Shown here piece by piece: positions 1 to 10,954 of a stretch of 64,000 nucleotides of DNA. Numbering within the stretch: the stretch's first letter is position 1; the number at the start of each line of letters is the position of its first letter. Location: assembly GCA_947179485.1 (NCBI GenBank), contig OX359245.1, positions 28,011,067 through 28,075,066 on the forward strand. Direction: 5' to 3'. The notes under the pieces were generated by a model. It saw nothing but the letters and a program-made list of their open reading frames with translations. It had not been told where the DNA came from and did no database searches. The translations under genes and the position numbers were made by a program. Source of the DNA: Allacma fusca. Lineage: Eukaryota > Arthropoda > Collembola > Symphypleona > Sminthuridae.

Positions 1-453
1 CAAAGGCGTGAATTACTTGCAACCAGTAATTACCAAAGTATAGTGCACATGTATACCACAGTACATGCATAATCGTCCCATATTTTATTATTCCCACTGG
101 ATTATGTATTTTACTACAGCATTAATCAAACTCCTACATTGATATTCCAATAACATGTTGCATGTGATCATTATATACGGCTTGCACTATCTAAAACTGA
201 TTAAAACTCACAATTTTATATCGCCTATATAGGCTGGCAAAGCGCTGTCAGAAGCTGTACATCGAATATAGGCAGGCAAGCAATGCACACTAGGACAGAT
301 ATAGGCTAATAGGCAGGCAGTTAGAGTACTTGAACCGTGGTATTAAGGCTCTTATTTTCGTTGAAACATCCTATTAGCCTATATAGGATGGCGATATTTT
401 TTTTAAGAAAATAGGCAGGCTTTAGGCTTAGGCACTTCAATTGCCCACCTTTG
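1..453. mobile_element. hAT-like element, right end, cutting a receptor exon
   Basis: The segment is packed with the degenerate motif ataggcaggc / cctatataggc in both orientations (about 225-435). Its right end reads ..caattgcccacctttg (to 453), the reverse complement of CAAAGGTGGGC, close to the CAAAGGTGTCC termini of the hAT-like elements at 981, 51152 and 60783. The next eight bases, ccgtgaat (454-461), match the uninterrupted exon of the sister gene (ccgtaaat), as expected of a target duplication. The left end is not recognised and may lie outside the window. No transposase is visible. Confidence 0.5.
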
Positions 454-660
454 CCGTGAATAGTAGTCGTAGACGTAGCGGAAAAAGAGGATTCCTGTGT
501 AGACCGAAAATAAAAATGTATTAATGATACAATGTGCCTTTTTCCACTTATTTGGAGATATCTCCAAGCATCTAGTTTCAGAATTCCATTTGAACGGGAA
601 AATTCCAAGTATGTATCCAATTTTGATCGTTTTCAGACAATTGTGAAATTCTTGGCTCAT
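454..660 (-). pseudogene. Receptor gene copy C, 5' part of exon 1, interrupted
   Basis: This minus-strand frame starts with MSQEFHNCLKTIKIGYILG and matches the first ~69 residues of the two intact receptor copies at 50833 and 60460. That covers the FPFKWN motif and the first transmembrane helix (HCIINTFLF..). Similarity stops abruptly after YVYDYY, where hAT-like sequence begins at 453, so the exon is broken by insertion. The rest of the exon and exons 2-3 would lie left of the window. The start is chosen because the same ATG is conserved in all three copies, while the longer upstream frames are not. It is either a pseudogene or, less likely, a gene with a heavily altered first exon. Confidence 0.6.
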
Positions 661-980
661 TCTGATGAGGATTTGTGTATACAGTGCGCTCCCACTGTTT
701 AAATTGTTACTGTCGTTTTTCACAGAAAAGAATTTGGCACGTATTGCTCCAAGTTATTCGCATAAACTGGTTGCACTCCATCAATTACGAAATGATAATT
801 TAATTAATAGTAGAAAGCTTCCCAGGTATTTGTATATGTAATTATACACCGGGGAACTTGGGTTTAAATGTTATTTAAAATTCATCAGTATCTCATAATT
901 CCACAATATTATTTTAGCTGTGAAGCAGGGTTTGGATTTACAAAAGCTCTTCACCCTTGTCATTTCATGTGTCATTATTA

Positions 981-1125
981 TAAAGGTGTCCAAATGACTC
1001 AGCCTATCCATTATCCTTCATATGTTTAAAATTTGGAACGAGCCTACATAATTATATATAAGCCTACATTTCATTGACCACTTAGCTCAACTTAGGCTCA
1101 CAAATAGGATAGGCGGACACCTTTG
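981..1125. mobile_element. hAT-like MITE, copy 1 (short)
   Basis: The ends are taaaggtgtcc and ggacacctttg, an inverted pair, flanked by cattatta (973-980) and ctttaata (1126-1133), a decayed 8-bp target duplication. The same insertion is found at the matching position of the other two duplicated units (51152-51648 and 60783-61578), where the duplication is intact as cattaata. This copy has lost most of its interior. The insertion therefore predates the tandem duplication of the receptor genes. Confidence 0.65.
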
Positions 1126-1584
1126 CTTTAATATATAATGTTGTATATCTTAAATAATTACACCTGTATTTGCAGTATTATTGGGCCATAGCAATATTTC
1201 CAAGACTGACAGTGGTTTGATTTCTGTGCGTAAAATTAAACCTCTTATGCTGTCCAGAAATGACAATACATTTTTAAAACACTACAATTATCTACCCATT
1301 AAATTTTCGGATTTTTAATTAAGATCGACAATTTAATGGTACATAATAGTTATTGTGAGCTATACAGTTGTGGAAATACTATTGGTTACGACAGCATTAC
1401 TTGTTTTTAATATTCGATAATGTTACCGAATAAGTAAATAAAAAAAGCGTCAATTTTTCAAGCAGATTATGCTGGAAAATTATAATATACAATATCAGCA
1501 TGTAATCCTGAATGAATATATATTCTAAATGACAATTAAATCTAGTACATTAAAAATCTTCGCAATGTACAGGGTGATTGATAT

Positions 1585-1885
1585 TCTTTGTAACCCATCC
1601 CCAGCCCATGGTTGGGACGAGGGTCAATGGTCGTCCTGGGTGCAAACAAAAGTTTGTCCCCGTTCCCGTTCATGTTCCAATTCAATGGGTACTCCGCTTA
1701 AGTGTTCCGTACCCGGGCCCATTCCCGTCAAGGTAAGAACAATTTCAGGTACCCTTTCCCACGAATTTAATAAAAATGCGTACCCGTACCCTTTCCTGTT
1801 CGCGTAACCAGAAATTGAAAATATTATGGACACTTAACCGTTCGCACTTCTGCTGTTCCCGGTCCCGTTCCCGGGTTCAAGTCGT
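1585..1885. repeat. Short-motif island (cccgttcccgt)
   Basis: Degenerate repeats of cccgttcccg / cccgtaccc run through this stretch. The sister unit near 52105-52185 shares the left edge (cagcccatggttgggacgag) but lacks most of the motif-rich interior. This looks like the remains of a non-autonomous DNA transposon of the same style as the dated hAT-like elements in the window. I could not find a matching target duplication. Confidence 0.35.
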
Positions 1886-2939
1886 ATTGTAAATAAGTGG
1901 GGTAAGCATTATCACCAGGATTTCTTTAACTACTAAACCCTTCGTTTGCAGATGAAAAATATACAATGTGCAGGGCGGGTTAATCCCCCAATAGCGAAAC
2001 ATAACTTCGTAATAACTGATTGCTTAATTTTCCAGCGATTATGTACCGAGTGACCGAATATCAGCCTTTTAAACTTCTACATAATGAGACGTTGCTCTTC
2101 CGCTAATAAAATTGAATGTTGATGAGGGTTTAAAAACTATATTTATTATTGAAGATCAGGTGGTGGCCTGAAATTAATTATTCAGCGCATTCAATATTTG
2201 AAATATACATATATGCCAGTCTTATTTGCAAAAAATCCTTATTTCGGGCAATCAATTCTCCAAGCGTAAAACTTGCAGCAAAAGCACAAAATTATAATTT
2301 TTTAAAATATTACTAATAGTCATTTGAAATAATTAATCTCGACATCAGCCATGTGAAAATGACAATTACTTGGGGTTTTGTTAGCTTACATAATTGCTAT
2401 TTCAAACTTTGACATGTAACCGCTCGGTTTCCCAATATTTGGCAGGAGAACAACCAGAATAACAGACAATAACTGTTATGATGTTTGGCTATGTATTTCC
2501 AATTCCCTTCTACTGCATTTGCAGCTGCAAAGCACGTTCACGAGTTACTTATATGTTGAAGTGAAGTGGAGTTTTGTGTACAGTCACTTGATGCCATTCC
2601 GACTTCTGGATTGGATGTTAAGAGAAACAGTAAATTAGTGAATTATTCCAAATTACTGGAAGCTTACTACAGCTACCTCTACTCTATAATTAGAATACGA
2701 TGTATTTTTCCACTTCTGCTCCAACATATACATTGTATATAAATTGAGATCCTAAATAACACTCTCTAAGCACTTATGTAGCTTTATGCTAGCCTAATAT
2801 TTTCCTCAACCTCTATTAAGCTAGTGTTTTTGTATACCTATAATATATACATCTCTACTAATGTTTGGCTGATTTTAACGCCTCTGCTCTATTTTTCCTC
2901 TACGTCTATTGTCTGCAGAGAGCAGGTTCCAACACTGAG

Positions 2940-3195
2940 GTGATGGGAGACGAGGATTTTAGTTTCGGGTAATGTTCAAGTTGAAGTTGGACCCGAAACG
3001 CGCGTATAATGCCATGGTCAAGTAATCCGAGAATAACTTGAAAACGGGAACTTGTTTCATTCAAGTATTACTTGAACCGAAAAAGTCAAGTTCAGGTAAT
3101 CTTGAAATACGTACTTGAGGAGTCGGGGTGAAGTCAAGTTCGTGGTCGGATCTTTATAAATACTTGACCCGAGCGCAGCATTAAACTTGACAGAC
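2940..3195. repeat. Short-motif island (tcaagt / acttga)
   Basis: About a dozen degenerate copies of tcaagtt and acttgaa occur in 250 bp, on both strands. In style it matches the motif-rich subterminal parts of the hAT-like elements elsewhere in the window. Only one side is visible and no terminal repeat could be placed. Confidence 0.3.
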
Positions 3196-3449
3196 GCCAC
3201 AGTTCATATTTATTTAAGCGCGTCAGACTTCGAAGCCCTCTGGTGGAAGAACGGGGCAAAATGCACTCCAGTTATTTGACCCCTGATTTCGTTTAGGTTT
3301 CAGCGTATATCAAGGCATCAAACATGTTTTTCTACAAACCGAATTCGTTTGCACATTTTTCAAAATTTGCATCATTTAAATTGACACATCTCTTCTTTGA
3401 TAACTGAGGCCACGAAAGCTGAAAATAGAGAAAACGTTTGTTGCTTAGT

Positions 3450-3695
3450 TTTTATGCTGAAGCTGATGCCTCTGCAGGGAAGTCTTCAACGATTTCAAAA
3501 ATCCCTGCTGAAAAAAGGTCACGGATTTTCAAAATCCCTGGTACCAAAAATAATTCTCTACAAGAGGTCAAATCCCTGCTAAAATGGCCAACCAATCTAA
3601 AAATCCCTGCTTGCGTAACAAATATCCTTGAAATAAACCACCAAATTTGAAAATCCTTGTGCAAAAATAGGTCAACAAATTTAAAAATCGTAAAT
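3450..3695. repeat. Degenerate aaaatccctgc repeat
   Basis: The phrase (a)aaatccctgc recurs roughly every 30-45 bp with variable linkers. The same family appears at 5955-6420, in reverse at 50000-50215, at 55080-55250 and at 62940-63200. In several of these places it lies just downstream of a receptor copy's exon 3, on the plus-strand left of it. It has no coding potential and is an old tandem-like repeat carried by the duplicated unit. Confidence 0.45.
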
Positions 3696-4169
3696 TGCAA
3701 TCGGTTGACCGACTGCTCAATGAGCGAAGCGATAGGCGTCCTACGCGTTTCACATGAGTATAAATGAAAATTAATTCCGCAGTTTGGCGCAATTTGTTTT
3801 TATGAGCGAAATTTTTCCGAAGTTCTCAGAAACTAAAATATTTGAAATGGTTTGCATAGATACACGCAAGTCACAAGTTGAAATGTTGAAGTGAAGTTTA
3901 AAACCCAATCCGTTTTTATAATGTTTATATTTTCAAAGTATGGAAAAGTCGAAGTGGTTTGCACAAGTACATGCTCAGGGAAATGTAAAGCGTAAATTAC
4001 GTTGAAAATTTTTTTCAAAACATAGAAAAACTCAAAATGGTATGGAAGCCTTTGTGTCAACAAGATCAAAACCAAGATCGCTCCAGGATTCCGTTTGTTG
4101 AAAAGTTTCCCATAATTTTTGGAAAACTGGGAAATTCGAGTGGTGATTTGATAATTTCTGAGGTCCGAG

Positions 4170-4400
4170 TACTGCTGCCCTAGTCTAGTCAGACTTCACT
4201 AGAAAAGTATAGACTTGACCAGTCTAGGAAGCAAAATGCACTTAAAAGAATAGACTTGAGAATGGAAAGAATTGACTACGCATGGTGTTAATATCATAAA
4301 ACTTGACTAGAATAGACTACTTGCGAAAATAAAGGACTTGGCTAGACTTGACTTGCATGACGTCATGTAAAAGCTAGTCAAGTCACAATTACTTCAGTAC
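4170..4400. repeat. Short-motif island (tagacttgact)
   Basis: Degenerate copies of tagacttgac / agtctag fill this stretch, bounded by agtactg on the left and cagtact on the right, a possible but very short inverted pair. It is probably a decayed non-autonomous DNA transposon; no target duplication was found. Confidence 0.3.
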
Positions 4401-4486
4401 TTTAGTATCCCTCGTGTAGATAAAAATCAAAATAGGAAACCAGGGTGGAATTCAGTCGTTCGCACTGTTTAGTATCCTCTCTACTA

Positions 4487-4703
4487 ATTTGAAAGAGTGG
4501 GCCGTCTTCGTCTTGGTGTAATACGAATTTGACATTCAAATTTCCGCGCGCTTTTTTTATTTTCTGAGCCAGCAATAACTGGCTAAATAAATTATTAAAA
4601 TTATTTTTTTAATAAAAAAAATATTACAGCATTATGCAGTAACAAGGGCGGCGATATTGCCACGGACAGGCGTCTACCTTCAAGACGGCCCACTCTTTCA
4701 AAT
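4487..4703. mobile_element. TA-flanked MITE (Tc1/mariner-like)
   Basis: A 217-bp element has near-perfect terminal inverted repeats of about 21 bp (atttgaaagagtgggccgtc at the left, its reverse complement at the right). It is flanked on both sides by TA (4485-4486 and 4704-4705), the target duplication typical of Tc1/mariner elements. The interior is AT-rich and has no coding frame, so the element is non-autonomous. The good match of its ends suggests a fairly recent insertion. Confidence 0.7.
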
Positions 4704-4892
4704 TAAAAGAAAGAATTATTTCTAAAAATTATTAAAGAAAAATTAAATTAAAAAATAATTTTACCGTATGTTAGTCTACATTTTTACTGGGGTTTTGATA
4801 TTATAATGCTATTGCATTCAACTATTTACAGCCTTCCCTATTTACATTTGCCTCGCTGAGCCAGCAATTGCTGGCTGTGCAGTGCTCGTGCT

Positions 4893-5145
4893 CACTGATG
4901 GGCAACCGTTTTTTTTGCCTGAAACCTTACCTCTACAATGTAATCTAGATTATTCTTCCTAATACCCTTCCTAAACCGGACTTTTGCTGGTTTCCTTTTT
5001 CCTAAAAATAGAAAATAATTGCCCTTCCTATTTCCTTGTCAGCTTACTAAATTGCCTAGTAGGGTCTAAAATGCCTAGTTCAGTCTGAATTGCCTTTGTT
5101 CAGCCTAGTTGGTTGGGTATGCCTTTGCCGGTTTGGTCAACAGTG
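4893..5145. mobile_element. Probable hAT-like MITE (tgcctagt motif)
   Basis: The ends are cactgatgggcaaccg and cggtttggtcaacagtg. These form an imperfect inverted pair (CACTG..CAA..CCG). The interior repeats tgcctagt / gcctttg. A matching 8-bp target duplication was not evident, so the family assignment rests on the ends and the motif style alone. Confidence 0.4.
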
Positions 5146-5954
5146 TGCATTTCTTTACGAATAGCGTTGAGAAACAATATACATTAACATAAGCGGGTAA
5201 ATATGGTAATTGTCATCATTTAAAATGTATATTGAACAAAGACGAACACATGATAAGTTCCAAGTTTGTATTGATTTTTTGGAGGATATGTTTTAACGTT
5301 AGCAGAAATCTACGGAAACACCGAATCTAGAAGTCTAACTATTAGTGTAGTGTATCTAGATATGGGTCCATATGGGTGGAATTTCTTCACGGTTTGTTTT
5401 TGACTATATCTTTTATTCAACGTTATACCGTTCAATACAAGTAACGAGCAGAAATCATACAAACTAGTTTCATCTCTTGGCGCTGAGTGACATCAAATGT
5501 CTTCCCGGTAGTCATTTCACGACTCGTGCTTATGTATATGGTTTCGTTTCGAAGGGTTAAAACATGAAATTGTCCTTTGAGCCATGTAGAAATGTTTAGG
5601 AAAATCTACTTTTTAGTAATAATAATTTATTCTTTAACAATGCTGATTAAAATGAAAGCTATGATACAATTATTTCCACATTAATAATTCTATATTTAAA
5701 AGTTTAATTTTTTGCAGTAATTCTTTTAAAACTTGCAGCTAAAATTAAAAATAACTTGTTATAAAAACCATTTTCTTGGAAAAATTTGATTCACCGCTAG
5801 GTTTTGACAACAAATTATTGTTCTTCGATGTGCAAAAACTAACTGTAGACCGTCAACTGTTACTTGCTTTAAAATCTTGCTGAACATCATTCATGTAATG
5901 CTTAGAACTACATTTCGTTATTCCTCGTTTGTACGTCGTTTTCCAGAACGAAAG

Positions 5955-6420
5955 CTCCCAGGAAAATCATTTCTAAATTTCCCTGCTGAAATTCTTGTGT
6001 CCCTCCAGTAAGGTCTTCAACCACCGTCAGGGAAAAGTATAAGACAAATTCAAAGCATAAATAGCGCCTCTGAATTTTTTTGATAAGTTTTTCGAAATTT
6101 CAAAAATTGGAAACTTTGAGGTGACTTCCACATCTACATGTTCAGGTACATGTGAAAGCATAAATAAGTCTTTTACATTTTTTCGAAATTTCGAAAAATG
6201 AAAAAATTCGAAGTGGTTTGCACATCTACGGGGTCAGGACGTTGTGTTGGGCAAATTGTTTTTCAGCTATGCTTATTGGTACAGAAGCCTTTGTGTTCAC
6301 AAGGTCAAAATCGAGATCATTCCATTATTTCGCTTCGCCCATAAAAATCCCTATTCGCAGAAAAGAATCCCTTCCCTTTGAGATTTTTCCTTGGTGAGAA
6401 TCTTCCCGTCTTCTCATAAA
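5955..6420. repeat. Degenerate ccctg-rich repeat near exon 3 of copy B
   Basis: Scattered aaatccct / ttccctg phrases resemble the repeat at 3450-3695 and the one at 55080-55250, which sits in the same place relative to receptor copy A. Nothing coding is seen. Short frames here are shadows. Confidence 0.35.
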
Positions 6421-6877
6421 AATCCGACCTCTGCCTCGCGGTATTTAAAGAAGATACCGGGATTAAGTTTTGTGAGCTGTTAGTACTCACAATCAGGAAA
6501 ATTTCCAAAACAGAAATAGTATTCGTACTAGTTCCATCAGTTTCTGCCGCGGGATTTCGAAATATTTTAATGTTCCTATATGAACTGAAAGGGTCCTCTC
6601 AGCTGAAGGTAATTTACGCAAGAAATGTTAGTTTTCAAATTTCGACAAAAAATTAATTTTTATTGTGCCATTTTGATAACTTTATTATGTGCCAGTGCAT
6701 ACTGTATTTTCGCTACAACGTGTGATTACATAGTGAATATTTACGTAAGAGGGCGTTTAGCCCGTCAATTGCCTCATGTACCATATGTGTAATTACCTCA
6801 AATACAATGTTGTGCAAATTATTTTTAAAATACACAGAAGAAGATAAAAGTAAAGAAAGTAATTTTGTCACACAAAT

Positions 6878-7746
6878 TTAAACCTTCCGATTACCAACAA
6901 TCAGTGTCACAGAATTGTCGACGATAATTTGCAGAAAAGTCAAATTTAACTGCTTATCAACAAATCCAAAACCCCCATTCTGAGTTCGAATTGTTGAAGT
7001 ACTCCTGAGACGTCTCCGAAACAATAAATTCCCTCGGAAATGCTTCCAGGAGCTCAGTACTTTTAGCGAGGTCTCATATCCCTGTGCCATGGAATTCACC
7101 AGAATTCCAGTAATGTAACACAAGGCCAGTGAAAAAAATATAGCTTTCGTAGTATGTGCCGAAACAGCCAGGTAGATATTTAATGTATCCATCAGTATAA
7201 GTAACGAGAAACAAACAAAACATGTACGACTCCAAATATCGTTGTGTTCACTTTGTAAAATCGCCAAGACATTATACTTGCTTGCAGTGCTCTCCAGGTT
7301 TTCTGAAGTGTATTTCTTGGATTCAGGTAATTCCAAATGCCTATAACACCAAAAACAGTCATAGATGTTTAGACCTATTTCCGTAACACTAAAAATACCA
7401 TATTATTCATATCACATTATCAAAAACACGTCAAAACATGTTTACCTCAAGTGTTCGCATATGACGTTCCTATTATATTGCATAATAATGAACCACCAAT
7501 GAGACAAGAACATCTGAATACAGAAGAAATTAAACTGGAGAATGCTCAGGGCAAACCTCGCTGAATTGATGGCTTTTGCGTTTTCGAGCATTCCAGTGAT
7601 ATGGTAGGGTTTGTCTGGCCGGATGACCAATCGTAGTGTGTATACCAATAATCCTATTGTGAAAATGATTGCTGACTTTCGCATAAGTTTGCTGGCTTGG
7701 CTTGGATTATTTGAAGGTTTGGTGTTGTGCTGATGAGACTCCACAA
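6878..7746 (-). CDS. Receptor gene copy B, exons 2 and 3 (gustatory-receptor-like)
   Basis: Exon 2 (7446-7746) and exon 3 (6878-7340, ending in a stop) are separated by a 105-bp GT-AG intron. Exon 2 opens after an acceptor (tttacag) in phase 1, which fits the phase-1 donor of exon 1 at 50473, about 42.7 kb away. Joined with exon 1 the gene codes for 374 aa. Exon 2 holds two hydrophobic segments (near IIFTIGLLVYTLRLVI and ILQFNFFCIQMFLSHWWF). Exon 3 holds three, ending LTFLQIIVDNSVTLIVGNRKV-like, so the total is about seven helices. This architecture, the ~375-aa length and the N-terminal PFKW motif suggest an arthropod gustatory receptor, an odorant-gated plasma-membrane channel of sensory neurons. 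The classical C-terminal TY..QF motif is not seen, so the family call is tentative. All three exons are open and splice-competent. Confidence 0.6.
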
Positions 7747-7984
7747 CTGTAAATATAATTTAACTTAAATAATTTACGTACACAGTGTTTTTGATATCCT
7801 TTTTCTCCTTCCTAATACCACATAAAGTCATAAAATATTTGATTTCCCCACTTTGTAGCAAATTCTTTCCCATGTTTCCTAAAATTTGTTTCAATTCTCT
7901 CGGTGATATTTTGAGTTCACATAGGTGGCAAAGGCAACGGGACAAGGCGGGACGTTTAAAGGATTTGGAATTCAGCAACTGTCT

Positions 7985-8480
7985 ATTTCGATACCAAATT
8001 TATTCTCGAATATTTTTGGACGCCTGATGTAGTACCGTTTTATTGTTTGCGCTTAGCTTGTATTTTGTTATTTGAGCAAAAAAAAACAAAAAAAAAAGGT
8101 CAAAAATGTTTTCCAACAAACAAATCTACAGTAGAACGGGTTAAAACGTGGATAAGAAAAAATTAAACTAAAATAAATCTAGATCAGGTAATAACATTTT
8201 CAAGACAGGCTTTAAATGTCTAAATATTAAAGGGGAAACTGTCAAACATTAGCTGTTGATTTCGATACTAAATTCATCCTAGAATATTTTTGGACCCCTG
8301 ATGTGGTACAGTAATATTGTTCGCGCTTAGCTTGTTCGTATGCTCAGATATTGTTGTTTGAGGGAAAAAAACAAAATTTGTTTTCAAAAAATAAAACTAG
8401 AACGGAACAAAGCGGCGATGAGAAAAAATAAAACCAAATTAAACCTTTTAATAAAATTTTCAAGGCAGGTGTGAAATTTA
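7985..8480. repeat. Direct duplication of about 265 bp in intron 1 of copy B
   Basis: The block starting ttcgataccaaatttattctcg (near 7987) recurs as ttcgatactaaattcatcc (near 8260). Both continue through gaatatttttggac.cctgatgt, a gcgcttagcttgt stretch and an aaacaaaa-rich tail. Copy A has a single version near 57030-57190. It is a local tandem duplication of intron sequence, without coding content. Confidence 0.6.
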
Positions 8481-8722
8481 TAAATATTAACATGTTAATT
8501 GTACTATAGTAAAAGCCCCTTCAACAGGGACGATTACTTGAAGAGGCGGTAGTGTGACTGTAAAAATTAAAAGCCAAACCGTTTACAAATCAAGTCATGT
8601 CGTAGAGACGTTGTACAGTATGAGGCCATGGAACTACAGTATGAAAGTGTGGAGCTTTAAATAAACAGAGAGAAAGTATACCCTTTAATAATACGGATAA
8701 AGTTAAATGGCCTCCTGTTGAC

Positions 8723-9382
8723 CAGTGCTCGGACTGGATATGGGTAATACGCGGGTAAATGGGTACGGCAACGGGTACTACCCGGGTACAGAAGTTGCGT
8801 ACTCGCAAGTACGCGGGTACTACCTGGGTACTATCTGTATTGTAGACAATAAAGTGGGTACCGGTACGGGTACGGGTGCTCACTCAGTGATAATCGGGTA
8901 GTACCCAATGGGTAGGGGTATCATGATGTAAAATACCCGTACCCGTGGGTGCTGTACCCGAGTATTTTTGGGTACTTCAAGGATTCCTGCTGGGATGGAT
9001 TACTATGGCTAACAATAAGACATGCCAACCGTGGAGTTGCCTATTTCTTTGTATACAGACACTTGCGTTAGTAAGAGAGCCAAGTGGCTTCGACTCTTTT
9101 ATGATTACGTGGTAGTTGCAACTTGCAATCTACCGCTTTGAATCATTCTTCCTAGGAATCTAATAAAGAAATAGAGCGTAGAGTCAGTAAAATCGACTTA
9201 AACAGTGAAGCTCATTGAAGAGGAATTTCAAGGGACAGGTTCTTGAGATTCAATATAATTAGCTTAATTGGGAGCGTATTACATATTACGAGATAAGTTC
9301 GTAATAAATATAAATTTATTAGCAGATCTGTTTCTTGGGGATGGGTACGGGTACAGGGTTTCTGGACCCAGTCCGAGCACTG
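8723..9382. mobile_element. hAT-like non-autonomous element (gggtacgggta motif)
   Basis: The inverted termini cagtgctcggactgg and ccagtccgagcactg are perfect over 15 bp. Flanking 8-bp target duplications are exact: ctgttgac at 8715-8722 and 9383-9390. The left ~270 bp and the right ~50 bp are full of gggtac / cccgggtac phrases on both strands, while the middle is ordinary AT-rich sequence with no transposase. It is a 660-bp hAT-type element needing an outside transposase. Copy A lacks it, so it inserted after the receptor duplication. Confidence 0.8.
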
Positions 9383-9419
9383 CTGTTGACTACAGTGCAA
9401 TGTTATGTATATAGTTGGC

Positions 9420-9850
9420 TACGTGACCTGGATCGTATTGGGTAGCAAATAGTCTTATGACCTTATTTTGACTTTGGTAGATTACAAGTAATCGCACGAT
9501 ATCATATTGGCCTCGCTACATGATTTCAAATTGACCTTATTTTATCACAAATAGTTAAACGCCCCAATTTGACCTTAGTGGGTCTAAAGTATAGGCACAT
9601 GATCTCATGTTGAATTTGGTGGGTTACAAGTACTCTCGTGACCTTAGAATGACCGAAAATATTCATGACGTCAAGTTGATCTGCGTGAGCTAAATATGTT
9701 CCAAAGACCTCAATTCCACCTCAACGTACCATACGTAGTACGATAACCTCAATTTTCAGTGGATCATAAGTAGAGCAACGACCTTAACGTGACCTCAATA
9801 AATCATAAATACTACAATGACTTAAATTTGATCTCATTGAATGCGGATGA
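9420..9850. repeat. Degenerate ~50-bp satellite (gaccttaatttgacct)
   Basis: Phrases such as tttgacctta, gacctcaa and gggtctaaagta / ggatcataagta recur about every 45-60 bp for some 430 bp. The matching place in intron 1 of copy A (57225-57310) holds only one or two units. The array has therefore expanded in copy B. No coding frame. Confidence 0.5.
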
Positions 9851-9875
9851 CCGGTTTTGAAACTATTCTTGTTAG

Positions 9876-10101
9876 TGTGAGGGTTGGCTCCCTCACTAAA
9901 TGTAATATGTGAAGAGCCCCGGCTCACGTCTATCGGGCGAGAGCCAACTTTAAATAAAGCAGTTGGTAAAAGCAATATAAAGAGGACAGTCGCATAAGTG
10001 CAGGCCCCTTTTTTGATCGGCATCTCCCGACTCCATAGTTTTCCAATCATCTAATTATAATCTTAGGTTAAGTTGGAGAGTTACTAAAAGAGTAACTCTC
10101 A
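9876..10101 (+). repeat. 5' LTR
   Basis: A 226-bp repeat starting TGTGAGGG and ending ACTCTCA. A TATAAA box lies at 9976-9981, with an AATAAA signal nearby at 9953-9958. Both ends form hairpins: gtgaggg..ccctcac at the start and gagagttac..gtaactctc at the end. It matches 24211-24436 at every base I compared. Confidence 0.9.
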
Positions 10102-10954
10102 TTCTGGTGGAGGTGCGAGACCGTTTCTCCTCCTCATTTTTGCTAAGTTTTCCCCTCCCCCACCTGGATTTTCCGACGTCGATAGTTGACCGCGTGGCTC
10201 TCCGTCCTTGAGTATTGATGTACATACGGGTGGAAGTCCTGATACGGGTTACAGCTCTCAACCGTACTCGACGGTTCTCCGGCTGCCCTCGGATTGACGT
10301 AAGTACTTCTCCTTTTCCTTAATTTAAACCTAATTATTTACTTTTGGTTTTCAGGTTTTTCTCCGGCATCACCATCGAACCCTGCTCTCATTTCTTCTGA
10401 TTGCGAGACTCACCGTGTGCTGCTCGGCTTCCGGCCGTCCCGGTGAACTTTAGATTTTTTTTTCTCTTGCCGGGATTTCCACTGTTCACCTTGTCCACGT
10501 CTCCTTTCCGGAATTTCCTGGGATTGCTCCCGCTGTGTTTGACTCCTTTACATCGGTGTGATTAATACGAACGTACAGTGTCCCGACGGCGATTTACAGC
10601 TGTCTCATTGGCACTCCGCCCGTCCGCACGTGAAGATTTTCAGGTGTTCGGAAGTCGGTCGGATCTCCGGATTTTTCTCAGATTAGTGAGCGGGATACCT
10701 TGTGTCACAGTTGTCCGCGGCCGCTGGATTTGTCGTCCCGACATTGCCCTCTTGGTTTATTGGTACTGTACGTGGACGGTGGCTGAGGATTCACACATCT
10801 TCCGACGCCCACATTTATCCCGGATTACGTGAGTTAATATTTATTTTTTTGTGATCTTTGGTGTTACTCTTTATTCGTCACTTTGAGGTCTAGGTTTTCC
10901 CGGCCGGCTACACTTACATTCTCTGTGCTCATCCTTTTCTGATTCCACTCCACC
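10102..10954 (+). promoter_or_regulatory. Primer-binding site and long untranslated leader of the LTR element
   Basis: Three bases after the LTR comes tggtggaggtgcgagacc (10105-10122). It begins with the TGG expected opposite a tRNA CCA end, so it is the likely primer-binding site; I did not assign the tRNA. About 830 bp of leader follow. It contains good donor-like sites (gacgtaagta near 10297, tacgtgagt near 10825) and an acceptor-like ggttttcag near 10350. These could serve spliced subgenomic RNAs, as some retroelements use. Confidence 0.55.

Larger units (their letters stand above)
661..6877. other. Intergenic spacer between receptor copies C and B
   Basis: No supportable gene. The spacer aligns in patches with the spacers at 50834-55930 and 60461-63671. 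One example is the block ending in a TTAGAATACGATGTA-type sequence near 2690 and again near 61795; another is ctggtggaagaacgg at 3239 and 62718. It is therefore part of the tandemly duplicated unit. Within it are a hAT-like MITE, a TA-flanked MITE, several short-motif islands and a degenerate ccctg-rich repeat, listed separately. AT-rich sequence with no recognisable feature fills the remainder, for example 1130-1560, 1900-2930 and 5160-5940. Confidence 0.6.

Noticed and set aside
1529-1833. Overlapping frames on both strands around the cccgttcccg island
   Set aside because: They arise from low-complexity repeat sequence and are not kept in the sister unit at 52.1 kb.
6878-7746. Exons 2-3 near 7 kb as an independent gene with its own start
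   Set aside because: Exon 2 opens with a good acceptor and the same phase as the sister gene. A start at MESHQHN would drop the conserved first two helices, and the only missing partner, exon 1, is found intact at 50473.
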